DNA of 64,000 nt from the NCBI GenBank assembly GCA_026874595.1, contig CM049314.1, positions 58,514,300-58,578,299 of the forward strand, written 5' to 3'. The notes under the pieces are model-generated. The model made no database searches. It had not been told where the DNA came from and saw nothing but the letters and a program-made list of their open reading frames with translations. Below are positions 33,330 through 45,639 of this stretch, in pieces. The first letter of the stretch is position 1, and each line of letters starts with the position of its first letter. This DNA is from Sipunculus nudus (taxonomy: Eukaryota > Annelida > Sipuncula > Golfingiida > Sipunculidae). The translations under genes and the position numbers were made by a program.

Positions 33330-34190
33330 TCTTCTTGTAAGATCTCCCCTCTAGATCTTCTTCCAGCCTACTAAATGCATCACACGTCTGCACCGGTTGC
33401 CCAACACAGAATTGTGTTTCGGAATCCAACAATTCGTCTGATTACATGTCCATCTCCATGTCCCTTGCAGACAGACCACAACATTTCAAGATACTTGCTG
33501 CTTTTTAACTGCTTTTACAACTGTGATAATTTTGATATCTAGCCTTTTTAGTCTGTCGATAACCTCGTCATGTCTCACTTTCGGTTTAGCCGCAAGTTTT
33601 GCAAGTAGCCTCATATTTACTTTTAGAAGCAGTTGCGTTCATCGTAGATTGATCGCTGGTATCCATTCCTGAACGTCCACTATACGACCCGATCCCTAAT
33701 TCTTCTTTTCGTTGTAGAGAAGGATCTTATCCCTGATCTGTGTTGTGAATGGAGGGAGCTTGCCTGCTTGATGGTTCATGTTTTTGAATATTTCGGCAAC
33801 ATTTTTCTTCATTGCTATGGTAGTTAATACTCTAGATAGATTATGCTGCTTGGAACTTCAAAGTGTGTTTGCTAATCCACCATCAATCAACCTGACAAGC
33901 AGCAAGTCCTTTTCATGTAACAGCGAAATGAGTTTGTTTTGCTTTGTTTTTTTTTGTTTTTTTTTTACCTGGCCTATAATACCCGACGTATTTGGTGCTT
34001 TTCCTGTTCTGTCTGTTGCCACGCCTAAGTGGCGAAGTAGTTTCGTAATCTTTGGATCGGCCAGACTGTTTTTATCTTTTGATATATCATCAGTTCCAGA
34101 CTCAGTTTTCGATATCTCTGTTAGAAGATGCTGGGCTACTGCAAGCGAGTTAACGCTGCGCGTGCACGATATGAGAACTTAAGAAGTCCA
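33330..34190 (-). pseudogene. Broken coding-like stretch on minus strand, unknown
   Basis: From 34180 leftward one minus frame reads SLAVAQHLLTEISKTESGTD, then KITKLLRHLGVATDRTGKAP. After an A-rich stretch there is LISLLHEKDLLLVRLIDGGL, then a TGA and IRDKILLYNEKKN ending at another stop. Further left comes LLDSETQFCVGQPVQ. The segments look protein-like but carry stops and a homopolymer insertion. I do not recognise the family; it may be part of a transposon or an old gene. Confidence 0.3.
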
Positions 34191-34295
34191 AGTTTCCCCT
34201 TCTGATGTCGCTAAGCAATTTTGAAGTGCTGTTTTAAAATTAAAATACTCTTCCTTAAGTAGAGTATGGGGCGTTTGGGTTCGAGAAATTCATAG

Positions 34296-34412
34296 TTGAT
34301 GTACAGTTTGTAATCTGACATATTTTGACCTTAAAACTTAGATGGCTGCTGATTTTTGTTTTACCAAATATTCTTTCTCTCATCCATAATTGACTGTTAC
34401 GGTTCGTTACTT
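34296..34412. repeat. Flank repeat A, left copy
   Basis: 117 bp matching 42279-42393 (TTGATGTACAGTTTGTAATC start, GGTTCGTTACTT end). In the right copy this block runs directly into block B (42392-42460). Here it is separated from B (41228-41300) by the LINE and about 120 bp. Confidence 0.9.
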
Positions 34413-34548
34413 CATGCATCTGTTTTCTCTGAATGCTGATTCGAGAATTTGGTAAGAATGACACCCGAGACTTCCGGTTCAATATGGCCACATGAGTGGA
34501 CACACTTTTATTTGCTCTCTCAGTGAATAAGTATATCACGGGATATAA

Positions 34549-35529
34549 TGTCACAGGTGTCTCAAATTACTACAAGGTCAAAAAGCAAAAGTGATATGTC
34601 ATCTTTGGAGCAACCATGTATGGAGAAATATTTGGAACAAGGGCATAAAAAGTCCACCCTTCACAGAGAGACGGGCGAGAACAAGGGTTCGCTCAGGCAA
34701 GTGGTTCAATAATAGATGTTGTAGATGTTGTAGATGCTAAGTGCACCCAACTTCAAGAGGTAATGCAGACTGCTCTGAATGACTTTAAAACATCACTTTG
34801 TGAAGAGATTTCACATATTAGAAGTGGTCTAGAGAAAGCAGAAACTAATTATGCTGCACTGAACTCAAAGGTTGACTCTGTGGTGAAATGTCTTGAATTT
34901 ACACAGGCTGAGCTTCAAACAACAATGACTAAATTGGCAAAAATTGAGGCAGAAAATAAAGCTCTGAAATCTGAAGTAAATGAACTAAAAAAAATAATGA
35001 GAAAAATCAGGAGATTACTTCATTAAAGGAAAAGTTATTGGACTCGGAAAGATATAGCCGGGAGTATAACTTGAGGCTCATTGGGGTCCCAGAACAAAAC
35101 AGGAGGACTGTAAAAAGATTGTTGCAGAGCATATTGTTAACAAAAAAACTCCTGAATGATAATTTTGAAACAATTAATGTGCTGGAAGCTATTAAAAACG
35201 CTCATAGAACCGGTAAACAAAAATCTGAGGGCCATAGAAATATTATAGCAAGATTCCATGCAAGACCGGTACGAATCACGATACTAAAAACACAAAGAGA
35301 GAAACGAGGTCAAGAGGACAAAAACTTCGTACACTTTGTAGAAGACTTGGTCAGGGAAGATTATTATTTGAAGAAGAAAGCCGGGCCACAAATCAGACAG
35401 GCATCCACGTACAAACAAAAAGTACGGTTCTGGCACGGCCGGTTGATTATTAACGGGAAAAAAAGTCCCTATCAACGATGCCTAGACACCGCAACATGGG
35501 CATATTATGCCAAACACAGCTGTCACTAA
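34549..35529 (+). pseudogene. LINE ORF1 (L1 ORF1p-like), frameshifted
   Basis: A start at 34549 (MSQVSQITTRSKSKSD) runs to a stop at 34710, shifts frame to a coiled-coil segment (34763-35026; heptads of L/A/V with many E and K), then shifts again to an RRM-like part (NLRLIGVPEQ near 35070) and a C-terminal domain (ILKTQREKRGQED, then RQASTYKQKVRFW and LIINGKKSPY). Coiled coil, RRM and CTD is the layout of the RNA-binding, trimeric ORF1 protein of L1-like LINEs. At least two frameshifts. Confidence 0.8.
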
Positions 35530-36977
35530 GCCTCTTCCTTCAACGACGACACGTGGTTCTCCCGCTGGATTCTCTATACTTCCAATACTTGTCACCAGGG
35601 CGGAGAGTGACAATTAGAACAGTCTGGCCCCCGTTTTATATTCTGGAATTCGTGACGAGTCAAATCTATTATGGCTATGAGAGACTATCAATGGTTCACA
35701 GAAACTTTACTCATTATCGCCTGGTCGGTACTAGAGGACTTCAAGTAAGTTTTGATAATGAACACTTACCAATAGATTATCTCGCCCAAGGTTGATTACT
35801 TTTTTTTTAATTTTATTCAGGTAGTTTTTCTTTTTATTAAACGCATCAGGAATGCTAATCAATAAAGTACGCCCTCAGATGTAGTTAAGATATTAATAAC
35901 CATAACTTTAATGATATTTAACTTATCACGGAAGCATGATGTATGTCCTTAATCTTGATAACTGATCCGGCATATTACATATTGCATCATGCACATAACA
36001 AATTACTACATATTATTTCAGCTTTCTCAATTTAAACATTAATTCATCCTCATATAATGTGTCTTTGGGACAATTTTAATCTTTAGGTCAGGGTAGATTC
36101 TGTATTTCTGTACAAGAAGTATCTTAACACATATACATGTATTTCTATGATGATTTATTGTTGCATAATATCATTCATTATAGAAAAATGAGTGGCAACA
36201 GGATTCGCACTAAGATGAAAATACATATTTAACAGTCTGTGACTCTGTGAAGTCATTATATTATATTATCTAAAAATACATTTTGGGACAGATTTTAATC
36301 TTCAGGTCAGTTTATATTTTGTTTTTTTTTGCACAAGAAATATCTTAACATATATATTCATATATTTCTAAAATGACTTGTTATTGCATAATATCATTTA
36401 TTATTAGGATGCAACATTATAAAAATGTATGGCAACTAGATTTTCACTAAATGAAAATACATATTTAACAGTCTGAGACTGTCTGCTGTCATAATATAAA
36501 GTTAGCCTGACTTGGTTAAAATAAAAATGTTATATCTTTTATACAGCCCTGAGAATGAGCCATGAGCAACCAAAAACTTAAAACATCTTACTATCACCAC
36601 TATTACTGTATTTCCAGTTTTCATGATGGTGATGCAGGCACTCTTTCTGCCCTAGTATTCAGCAGCACTTACTACCTGTAAGGGCTTGGAAGAAAACTTT
36701 GTGTTCCTATACACTTGTTGTTTCTTTATGAATTTTTTTTTTGTTTTTTTTTTGTCTTCTACTTGTCCTGTTGTTGTTAGAGTTATAACATCTCACTGGC
36801 ATAAGGATGTGAAATTAGTTGAACTGTTTCACAACTTTAGCAGAATAATACAGATCAGCAAGTTCTTTTATGTATGCAGTCCAAGTTGATTGCTGTATTT
36901 TAGATATAATCTTCCTGCTTCTGATATACATGTGTACATGGAACCGAATATATGTAGTACTTTATATTTATTTTTTT
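35530..36977 (+). other. LINE spacer between ORF1 and ORF2
   Basis: About 1.45 kb with no motif. Two related sub-blocks (36090-36250 and 36310-36480) share ACAAGAA-TATCTTAACA, TTGCATAATATCATT and ACATATTTAACAGTCTG, an old local duplication. It is unusually long for a LINE spacer and may include C-terminal ORF1 remains. Confidence 0.6.
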
Positions 36978-39900
36978 ATGTCCAACATAGATATATTATC
37001 ATTGAATACAAGGGGATAACGTGGGTGTAAGAAAAGGAGAGAGCTTTTTCATTGGCTCCAAGGTAAAAAATATAGTGTTATTATGTTGCAAGAAACGCAC
37101 AGTGTTCCAGAAGATTTTATGAAATGGTGAGCTGAATGGGGTCATCATTAAACTATTAGTAGTGGAAACCATTCTTCAAGAGGCGTAGCCATATTGATAA
37201 AAAACAATGTTATTCATGATATACATGATGTATACTTTAATGAAAATGGGAGATTTTCACTTTAGATGGCACTAGGGTAACATTATGTAATCTATATGCA
37301 CCTAACAATTCAGATATAAATTTCTTTAATAATTTTTTTTTCAAATAGAAAACGTGCAATGAAAATGTTATTGTGGGAGGTGACTGGAACATTGTAATGG
37401 AGCCTCATATGGATCGATTAGATGGTTATCATTCTGATAAAAACCAAACACGTAAATTGATAAAGGAAAGGATTTTAGATTTAGACTTAATAGATGTCTG
37501 GAGACACTTTAATCCTAATGTTAAAATGTATACATGGTCACGCAATAATCCAATCTTTACAGCAAGTAGATTAGATTATTTCTTAATATCATTAGGACTG
37601 GTTGGTTATATCCACGTAGTAGATATAGTCCAAGGTTATAAAACGGACCACAGAGGTATTGTTTTAGGTTTAAAGAATCCTCACAATGTTAGATGATCTG
37701 GATTTTTTAAATTTAATAATTCATTATTACATGATCAAGATTATATAAGAATGATAAAATACTTCAAATAATAAAGTAAATACATGGTCACGCAATAATC
37801 CAATCTTTACAGCAAGTAGATTAGATTATTTCTTAATATCATTAGGACTGGTTGGTTATATCCACGTAGTAGATATAGTCCAAGGTTATAAAACGGACCA
37901 CAGAGGTATTGTTTTAGGTTTAAAGAATCCTCACAATGTTAGATGATCTGGATTTTTTAAATTTAATAATTCATTATTACATGATCAAGATTATATAAGA
38001 ATGATAAAATACTTCAAATAATAAAGTAAATACATGGTCACGCAATAATCCAAACTTTACAGCAAGTAGATTAGCTTATTTCTTAATATCATTAGGACTT
38101 GTTGGTTATATCCATGTAGTAGATATAGTCCAAGGTTATAAAACGGACCACAGAGGTATTGTTTTAGGTTTAAAGAATCCTCACAATGTTAGAGGACCTG
38201 GATTTTGGAAATTTAATAATTCATTATTACATGATCAAGATTATATAGAATATATAAATGATAAAATACTTCAAATGATAAAGTAAATAATAAATATTTC
38301 AGATACAATTTCAGATAACAAAGAAGCAAATCCTTCCCTGTTGTGGGATACTATATAAATGTCCATCAGAAGATTTACAATAAGTTATAGTTCTCAGCTA
38401 AAAAAGAAAAAGAATTGCAAATAAACTTTCTTAGAAAAAGAATTAAAAGGATTGCAAAACTCAGAATTATCAGACCTAGAAAAAAAACACTTTGAATCTA
38501 TTAAAAATGAATTTTATAAATTAATCGAAGAAAAAAAAATAGGGGAGCTACGTTAAGAATTAAAGGAAGATGGTATGAGGAAGGAGAAAAATCAACAAAA
38601 TATTTCCTTAAACTTGAGAAATGTAACTTCAATAGGAAAGTAATAAATAAATTAGATGTTGATGGTAAAAATAATTATTGATCAGAGAAAAATTGTGAAA
38701 GAAGAAGAAAATTATTTCAATAAAATATATACTTCTCATATTAAATACAATGCAAACAAATTAAATAGCTTTCTAGATAAATATACCCAAGACTGATATA
38801 ACATAGTCGGAAGAATTAAATGATGAAGAATTATTTAAAAACTTAAATACAATGAAAAATGGAAAATCTCCAGGCACTGATGGCCTTACTACTTAATGTT
38901 ATAAATTCTTTTTGAAAGATATAAACAGTTATTTTATTAAATCTCTACAATATTCATTCCAAGTTTTCTTTAATACAGAGACAAGGGATTATAAGCTTGC
39001 TACCAAAAAAGGGAAAGATTTAAAATATTTAAAAATTGGAGACCACTCACTTTACTAAATTCTGATTATAAGATTATTACAAAAAGTTTAGCAAATAGAT
39101 TAAAGTGTGTGTTAGCAGAATTGATTCACAGTGACCAAACTGGATTTATTAAAGATAGATATATCAGAGAAACTATAAATAAAATTATTACTATAATTAG
39201 TTATGCAAATGAAAAAAAAAATAAATACAATGTTGATGGCAATAGATTTTGAAAAGGCCTTTGATTATTTAGAATGGAATGATCTGTACACAATACTCAG
39301 ACATATGAACTTTGACTTTTATTTCATCTCAATGATAAAAACAGTAAACAATGACGTTACAATTTGTGCAGTCAATAGTGGATGGATATCGGCTTTTACC
39401 CTGTATCAAGGGGGATGCGGCAGTGTTGCCCCTTATCACCCTACTTATTTATATTATATGTTGAAATATTAGCATTAGCAATCAGGTCAGAAAAAGGTAT
39501 TAAAGGTATAAATATATATGGTGAAGAAAATAAAATTTTACAGTATGCAGATGACACCACATTATTTGTAGAAGATCATAAAAATATAGAAAAAAATATA
39601 TGTTTGAAGATTTTAAATCATTTTCTGGATTAAAAATCAATAAGGACAAAACTGTTATTATGTAATTAAGGAAAGGTAATAACCATATGAAAAATAAGTT
39701 AGAAGATTTAGGCCTTGTATATACCGATAAAGTAATAACATTATTAGGAGTGAAGGTATGGTACTTGAAGATATGGTACATGAAAACTTTGCCTCAGTTA
39801 AAAACCAAAATAAATAATATACTATCAGTATGGAATGCTCGAAAACTTACACCTGTTGGTAAAATCACTGAATTAAAGAATTTTGTCTTATCACAGTTGA

Positions 39901-40851
39901 TATATCATCTTTCAATTCTACCTACACCCAGTCAATCATTTATGAAACAAATTGAGAGACGTATATATAAATTTATTTGGGGTAGACGTAAGGACTTAAT
40001 AAAAAAGACAAACTCTAATAGCATCTATTGAAAAAGGAGGCCTGGATATGATAGAGATTTCAATAAAGAATGTAGCTTTAAAATTGGTGTGGATAAAGCG
40101 TTTATTAGATAAAAGTCTACAAAGTGTATGGAGGAAAATTGTTTTAGGATTTTTTAAACTAGGAGAATCATCTTTCAGTTGTAATCTAGCACCTACACAT
40201 GTAAAATATATTATGAAATTTAAACATCCTTTTTTGGGAAGAAATTATGCAACACTAGAACAAATACAGCTTCTACGATAAAAAAAACTTACGAAATTGT
40301 CACAATGTATATTGTTTAATTCTCATATAAAAATTAATGATACAATTTTATTTTACAAGTCGCTTTTCAGTAAAGAAGTCATATTTGTAACAGACTTAGT
40401 TAAAATGGTACAAGGTACAACTATGTTTACGAGTCATAAAGAAATTATTAGTAAGTATGAGGTCAAACTAATTTTTTAATTATGTAAGTTTACTTCAAGC
40501 AATTCCACGAAGGTGGAAACAAATCATAGTGAATGAGAACAAAGAAATAATATCACCTATAAATTTACATAAACTTCTTAATACTGTGTTAAATAATAAG
40601 AAAGGAGCAAATTTATATATGACCAACTGGTGGCCCAACATATAGTCCCTCCAGAAAATGCAATTATAAAATGTAAAGATGATTTTATCGCAATTACAGA
40701 TAGGGATGTGTACCAGGGATTTTCCAAGATATATGGGACCTCTATATCAGCTAAGTTACGTATATTTCAATATTACATCCTTCATCGTAGGCTGACTTTG
40801 AATCCATTTCCCTGTAAGATAAATATTATTAAGCATCACAAAGTAGCTTAA
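36978..40851 (+). pseudogene. LINE ORF2: AP-endonuclease and reverse transcriptase, broken
   Basis: Begins MSNIDILSLNTRG; endonuclease motifs are MLQETHS, NLYAPN, GGDWNIVM and TDHRG (37080-37660), the APE type. RT: MKNGKSPGTDGL (38850), NWRPLTLLNSDYKI, IHSDQTGFIKDRYI, MAIDFEKAFDYLEW (39235), GMRQCCPLSPYLF (39400) and the catalytic YADD (39542-39555). A C-terminal part follows to 40851. Many stops and frameshifts are present. Length and motifs agree with L1/Tx1-group ORF2. Confidence 0.88.
37531..38286 (+). repeat. Triplicated 250-bp segment in LINE ORF2
   Basis: Units start at 37531, 37781 and 38031 with TACATGGTCACGC. Units 1 and 2 look identical base for base; unit 3 differs at several sites, lacks the stop seen in the others (AGAGGACCTGG against AGATGATCTGG) and continues into the rest of ORF2. 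Unit 3 is probably the original 3' side. Confidence 0.9.
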
Positions 40852-41227
40852 GCAAACCTCCATAAAAAATTAAATAAATAAATAAACAAAACAAAAAACA
40901 TAATTAAACCAACTAAGTAACAACAATTCGACTTATTACAATGGAATAAATAGTTTAATTCTGTGTTATATGATCTTTTGTGTGATTCTTTTTTTATCTG
41001 GTTCTGTCATTTCTAAGGTTAAATTATAGCCAGTGATATGTTTGTTTTCATGTTTATGTATTGTTATGTTTATTATGTATTTGTGTAGATGCACATTTAT
41101 GTTTGTATCGTTTGTATGTATCCTTATATAATCTTTTTTGTTAATAAAAAATGACACCCGAAAATGTGAGAATAGAACCGGGAGAAGCAGGAAGTCTTAG
41201 ATGGCCCCCCTCCTCCATTTAGAATTA

Positions 41228-41300
41228 TTTTTCACTTGTTTAGCCTATTTTACCCATCTGTATATGGTTTTTGGACGAGGCAATTTTTTTTTTTTAAATT
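41228..41300. repeat. Flank repeat B, left copy
   Basis: TTTTTCACTTGTTTAGC start, TTTTTGGACGAGGCAA followed by a T-run; matches 42392-42460. Confidence 0.88.
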
Positions 41301-42040
41301 GTGCTTTCGCTGCTAAGGACTTAGGGGGCATATCAATCTACAAGTGTCCACCTATAAGTATTTTTATAAAGAAATGTCCTAGAACTCGTTTTGGGATTAA
41401 CAAGGGGCGCACTGGATTGTTATAAAAATCCTGGATATGTGAAAGTAGAAAATAACAATGGCTTTCAAAAATTAATCTGGGCAAATGTTGTAATTGGCCA
41501 TAAGGTAAAAAACAATATTAGATTACGTCGTTCAGGTGGGATTTTCCCCACATCACAATGCCTTTTTAAGGGGTACAAAGCATATAGGAAACCAAAAATA
41601 AATACTCGATTTTTATTAAGATATTTAATTACTCAAGAGTAAATCTTAGACAGATCATCAAAATGGCGTCAAGAATGGTGTTGAAGTTATGCACCAATTT
41701 TAGTTAAAGGATACACTGAGGGTTTGTGACGTCCTAGGTATGGGATAACGTATGGGAGGCCCATACTAGAACGCCCAGGTAAGAGACAATCAGAGTAGCG
41801 TCTACAGCACCTAGATGAAACCGTCAGATTCGGTTGAGTCGTCTAGACGTCTTCCAGTTGTTCTGAAAACATGTTTTCAATACGCCCTAAATGAAAATAA
41901 TAATTCATCTGAAAGTCATATACAGTAGTATAGAAATATTATATATCAGGAGTACCATCCAAGGCAGAACATCAAAACACCGTGTACATTGGTGTTGCAG
42001 CTCTGAAACTGTTAAGATGATGATTTTAGCAGTCAAGTGA
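41301..42040. other. Unassigned sequence with an 83-codon ORF
   Basis: A plus-strand ORF (41391-41642; IRLRRSGGIFPTSQCLFKGY) preceded in another frame by AAKDLGGISIYKCPPISIF could be a transposon remnant. I see no named motif. The rest is without signal. Confidence 0.3.
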
Positions 42041-42099
42041 CAATAATGATGTGGTGGCAACAAACCCGGATAAAAACTTTAATCTCAGTGTCGGTCGAA

Positions 42100-42240
42100 G
42101 ACGTCGTCGTCAAGAAGTCTTTCAAACGTTCTGCATTATGTAGAATCTGTAGAATACGTCCCCAGTGATAATTCTTCCAACCGTTCTGCATTATATACAT
42201 GTGAAAAATACGTCCCCAATAATAATAATTCATATTAAAT
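42100..42240. repeat. Short imperfect tandem duplication
   Basis: CGTTCTGCATTAT-TA followed by AATACGTCCCCA occurs twice (near 42128-42163 and 42181-42218), a spacing of about 53 bp. Confidence 0.6.
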
Positions 42241-42278
42241 CCATATAAAATTGATGAAAGTAATGTAGGCACATACGA

Positions 42279-42460
42279 TTGATGTACAGTTTGTAATCTG
42301 ACATATTTTGACCTTAAAATCTAAGATGGCTGCTGATTTTTTTACCAAATATTCTTTCTCTCATCCATAATTGACTCTTACGGTTCGTTACTTTTTCACT
42401 TGTTTAGCATATTTTACCCATCAGTATATGGTTTTTGGACGAGGCAACTTTTTTTAAATT
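42279..42460. repeat. Flank repeat A-B, contiguous (no LINE)
   Basis: Contiguous 182-bp copy of blocks A and B that are split at 34296-34412 and 41228-41300. It shows the arrangement without the LINE. Confidence 0.88.
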
Positions 42461-42469
42461 TTGTCATTT

Positions 42470-43620
42470 AGCCTTCTTAGTACACTCTGCTGGAAGACCT
42501 GATCAACCTGAGCATAATAATATGTCGCATAACTATGCTAGGTACACAGTGGTTATCTAATAGGATAAGAAGGCACAATTATAGAAATTAACCTTGCATA
42601 ATACATATATTAGAAAAGTTTAGGCCAAGGCGAGGTAATTAAGCTCCATTTTATAGAAAACTTGAACCAGGCCGGTTGAGTCCAAATCGGAGCACTCGAG
42701 GTCAAATCGACTTACCAGTCCCACCCTCTTGAAACCAGTGATCGAACCCGAATCCTAGTCTGATTATTATTCTTTGAAATTTTTTTATTGTATAAAAAGA
42801 TGTTAACGTCTCTTCATGCATTCTTGGAACTGGTCCATTGTTGAAATTTCTTCATTTACATGGTTTGGAAGAAATACCTATCTATATACACATCGTGCGA
42901 GGGAAAATTTTGTTATATTTAATTTAAACAAGAGACAACGCCTACGGTTCGCACCAGGACAGCCCCCGCTAATTTTCGCATTAACATTCACAAAACACAA
43001 TCCTTGGAGAATCGCACCACTAGGACTTTTTTTAGAAGCCAATAGAACCAATATGATTTAAAATATAACCAATTTAACGTACAGTATTAATTTCCCTTAT
43101 GCAACAATCCCGATCCTTGATAGTAGCGCAGATCACAATGTGGAAACAAACAGTTTTTGCAATATCAGACGGTGGCCTTTTTTACTTCGGGTATGTACGA
43201 TTTCACCTCCATTTCTTTAATCATTTTAAACCAATTATTTGATATGTATTGTACAAATAACGGTATTAATAGCAACTGATGCGTGATATTCTCCATGGCT
43301 CAGATGATTCATTCGGTACCCTGTGCATATGGAGAAAATTCGGAACAAACTTGCCGCAAAAATCTCAGTTCTTTGAGAATGCCAAGAATCGAACCGAGGT
43401 CGTCAGCTTGTTGCCATTCATTATTGTATGGGACATCTCCTATAAATTTTAAATGAACATTTATAGAACCTATCTATTTAGGATATGAAAAAAATGGGAC
43501 CTATGGTGAATGTAGTAGATCCTCTTCACGGCTTGGTAAGCCAATTAACCTAAATAGAGGGATACATTCTATACTTTACCTTTCATTCAAAAAAGTAATG
43601 TTATAGTCAAGGCTATCTCA
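42470..43620. other. No gene seen
   Basis: A tRNA-like B-box on the minus strand (GGGTTCGATCACTGG near 42727-42741) is the only signal, and it is weak. An 81-codon ORF at 42816 has no motif. Confidence 0.4.
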
Positions 43621-43627
43621 TCGTGTC

Positions 43628-43908
43628 GCGTGGCTCAGGGGTAGAAAACAGGACTCCATCCTGAAGATCGTGAGTTCGAATCTCAGCCTAGGAGCGGTGC
43701 GATTTTTACGGTTAGTCACAACCAACCCAAGCTCTCTGCAGGCTTAATGGGAAGGCTTTGCCCTACAGCCGTGTATCACTCATAAACGAGTGCGTCTTTT
43801 GGGGTTCCCCTATGTCATGACCAAGCAACTTGGAAGATTACAAACCCATGACCTGCTGGTGCGTTAGACGCCGGGCCTGTGTGACACCAGGATATAAAAT
43901 AAAATGAC
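43628..43908 (+). mobile_element. tRNA-derived SINE, copy 2 (plus)
   Basis: Box A TGGCTCAGGGGTAG (43631-43644) and box B GAGTTCGAATC (43672-43682), then GCGGTGCGATTTTTACGG, a body with CTGCAGGCTTAA-GGGAAGG, CAGCCGTGTATCACTCA and ACGAGTGCGTCTTTTGGGG, ending CACCAGGATATAAAATAAAA. Same family as the copies at 17640 (minus) and 48571 (plus). Confidence 0.88.
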
Positions 43909-44321
43909 AAGAAGTGCGAGCTACCTCCCAGTCACGTAGTACCAAATCGACATGAAAAGGTGTTAATACATAGCATAAGAATCAGAAAAGTAAGCAGTAA
44001 AAAACCGGGGGCGGAGGTTAAACGGAAGAAAAGAGGGAGACACATGAAAGAAGAAACATAGAGGAAACACCATAGTACAAACACTCCCCGCCGGAGGCTG
44101 GAGCGCTTGAAACTTGTTTACAATTTGTCAGCGATGCAGACTCATTATAATTAAGTACCCCCACAGCCGGGTTTCATAGCAACCGAAACTATTAGGCTTC
44201 ATCGTCTAAAGGTGGAAACACGCTCTGTGCATAACTTTACCTGTGGTACAAAACTAACTACTAATAAAATGCCTGAAAAAAAAATTGGTTAATTCTAATA
44301 GAAATCACGATTATGTAGAAC

Positions 44322-44358
44322 TCTCTCTCTCCCATTCTCTCTCTCTCTCTCTCTCTGT

Positions 44359-44404
<46 letters not shown>

Positions 44405-44440
44405 TTATATAATATATATATTTATATGTGTGTGTATACA
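44322..44440. repeat. (TC)n(TA)n(TG)n microsatellite
   Basis: TC-rich to 44357, TA at 44363-44394, then TG. Confidence 0.95.
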
Positions 44441-44589
44441 AGAATTGAAAGAGCTAGGTACACCGCGTGACACACGAGGCCCATTTAAACCAGTGGTCCA
44501 TTGGCCAGGACGCTCAGCTGAATTCAAGGAATGTTGAACAATGAGAAAAGATGACTGCCAGAGTGCCAAAAAATCATGAATTTTAAGAA

Positions 44590-45420
44590 GAGTTCTTAGA
44601 AATATCTGGTTTACGAGAAAATTCTCAAAGAAGGATTGACATGCAAAATTTCAGACCAATATATTGAACCATTCCTGAGATATGAGCAAATTTTCCGCAA
44701 AAGCACATGTACGTATGGACGTCACAGGAAAACGATTGTAGATGTTGCGCCACCAGTCATGAGTACAAGATGGAGCAGGCCAAATCTATGGACATGCGAA
44801 ATTTCAGGCCAATACTGCACACCATTCCTAAGAAAAGAAAATTAATTTATTCTACAGAAACAGGAAAGTGGTGGTGCCAACTGTCTGGTTTAGGAGAAAA
44901 CTTTCCAAGATGGATGGGCATGCCAAATTTCAGACCAATATATTAAACCATTCCTGAGATATTGGCAATTTTCACCAAAAGCAAATATACCGATGAATGC
45001 CACGCGAAAATGACTGCAGACGGCGCCAGCAGTCTTGTTTTGTTAGATGTAGATGTTGAGGATCTATGAAGATGCACTATTTCAACCTATACATTGAAGA
45101 ACGATTAAGACGAACAGATGGCAAATACACAGATGGACTCTACGCAAAAAGTATTGTAGGTGGCGTCACCAGTCGCAAATAGGAGATAGAGAGATCCAAG
45201 ATCTATGGACATGCAAACTTTCAGCACTACACATTAAGCCACTCCTGAGATATTGGCTGTTATCTAAAAGACACCCAGATTCACACTGCACAGAAAAGAT
45301 TGCCGGTGGTACCATCTGTCTGTGTTAGGTACAACAACATAGGTGAAGGAACAACTATGCTAGGTTTCGAAAAGATCAGTCCAAGGGTCTCAGAGATGTT
45401 CTCTTGAAACTAACGCAGAG
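44590..45420. repeat. Degenerate ~175-bp tandem repeat
   Basis: Motifs ATGCAAAATTTCAGACCAATATATT, CCATTCCTGAGATAT and a GCGCCACCAGTC-type segment recur near 44640, 44795, 44920, 45070 and 45210, each with insertions and losses. The arrangement resembles a body repeat of the interspersed family that follows at 45640. Confidence 0.7.
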
Positions 45421-45639
45421 TTTTTGTATCACTTTAATTATTCTGGGGGGTACTTAGAGAGGTACTTAGCAAGTGCGGCCACCAGTTTGCAGGAACTGAT
45501 AGAACACTCCATGATCAATATTCATGCACAGAATCATGGTGATCCATGTATTAGTTATTCAGATACTCTGGTTTTGTATCAAATGTTTAATTATTCTGAT
45601 CAGAACCCAATAGTTCACAGGTTATGGGTAGCAGAGACC

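Larger units (their letters stand above)
34469..41149 (+). mobile_element. L1/Tx1-type LINE, near full length, inactivated
   Basis: 6681 bp bounded by a 12-bp target-site duplication, AATGACACCCGA, at 34457-34468 and 41150-41161. The left end begins GACTTCCGGTTCAATATGGC, like 5' ends of L1-clade elements, and the right end is TGTTAATAAA. ORF1 (34549-35529) and ORF2 (36978-40851) are on the plus strand, with frameshifts and stops in both. An internal 250-bp segment is present three times. An intact 5' end is uncommon for a LINE copy, so the insertion was complete and decayed later. Confidence 0.88.
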
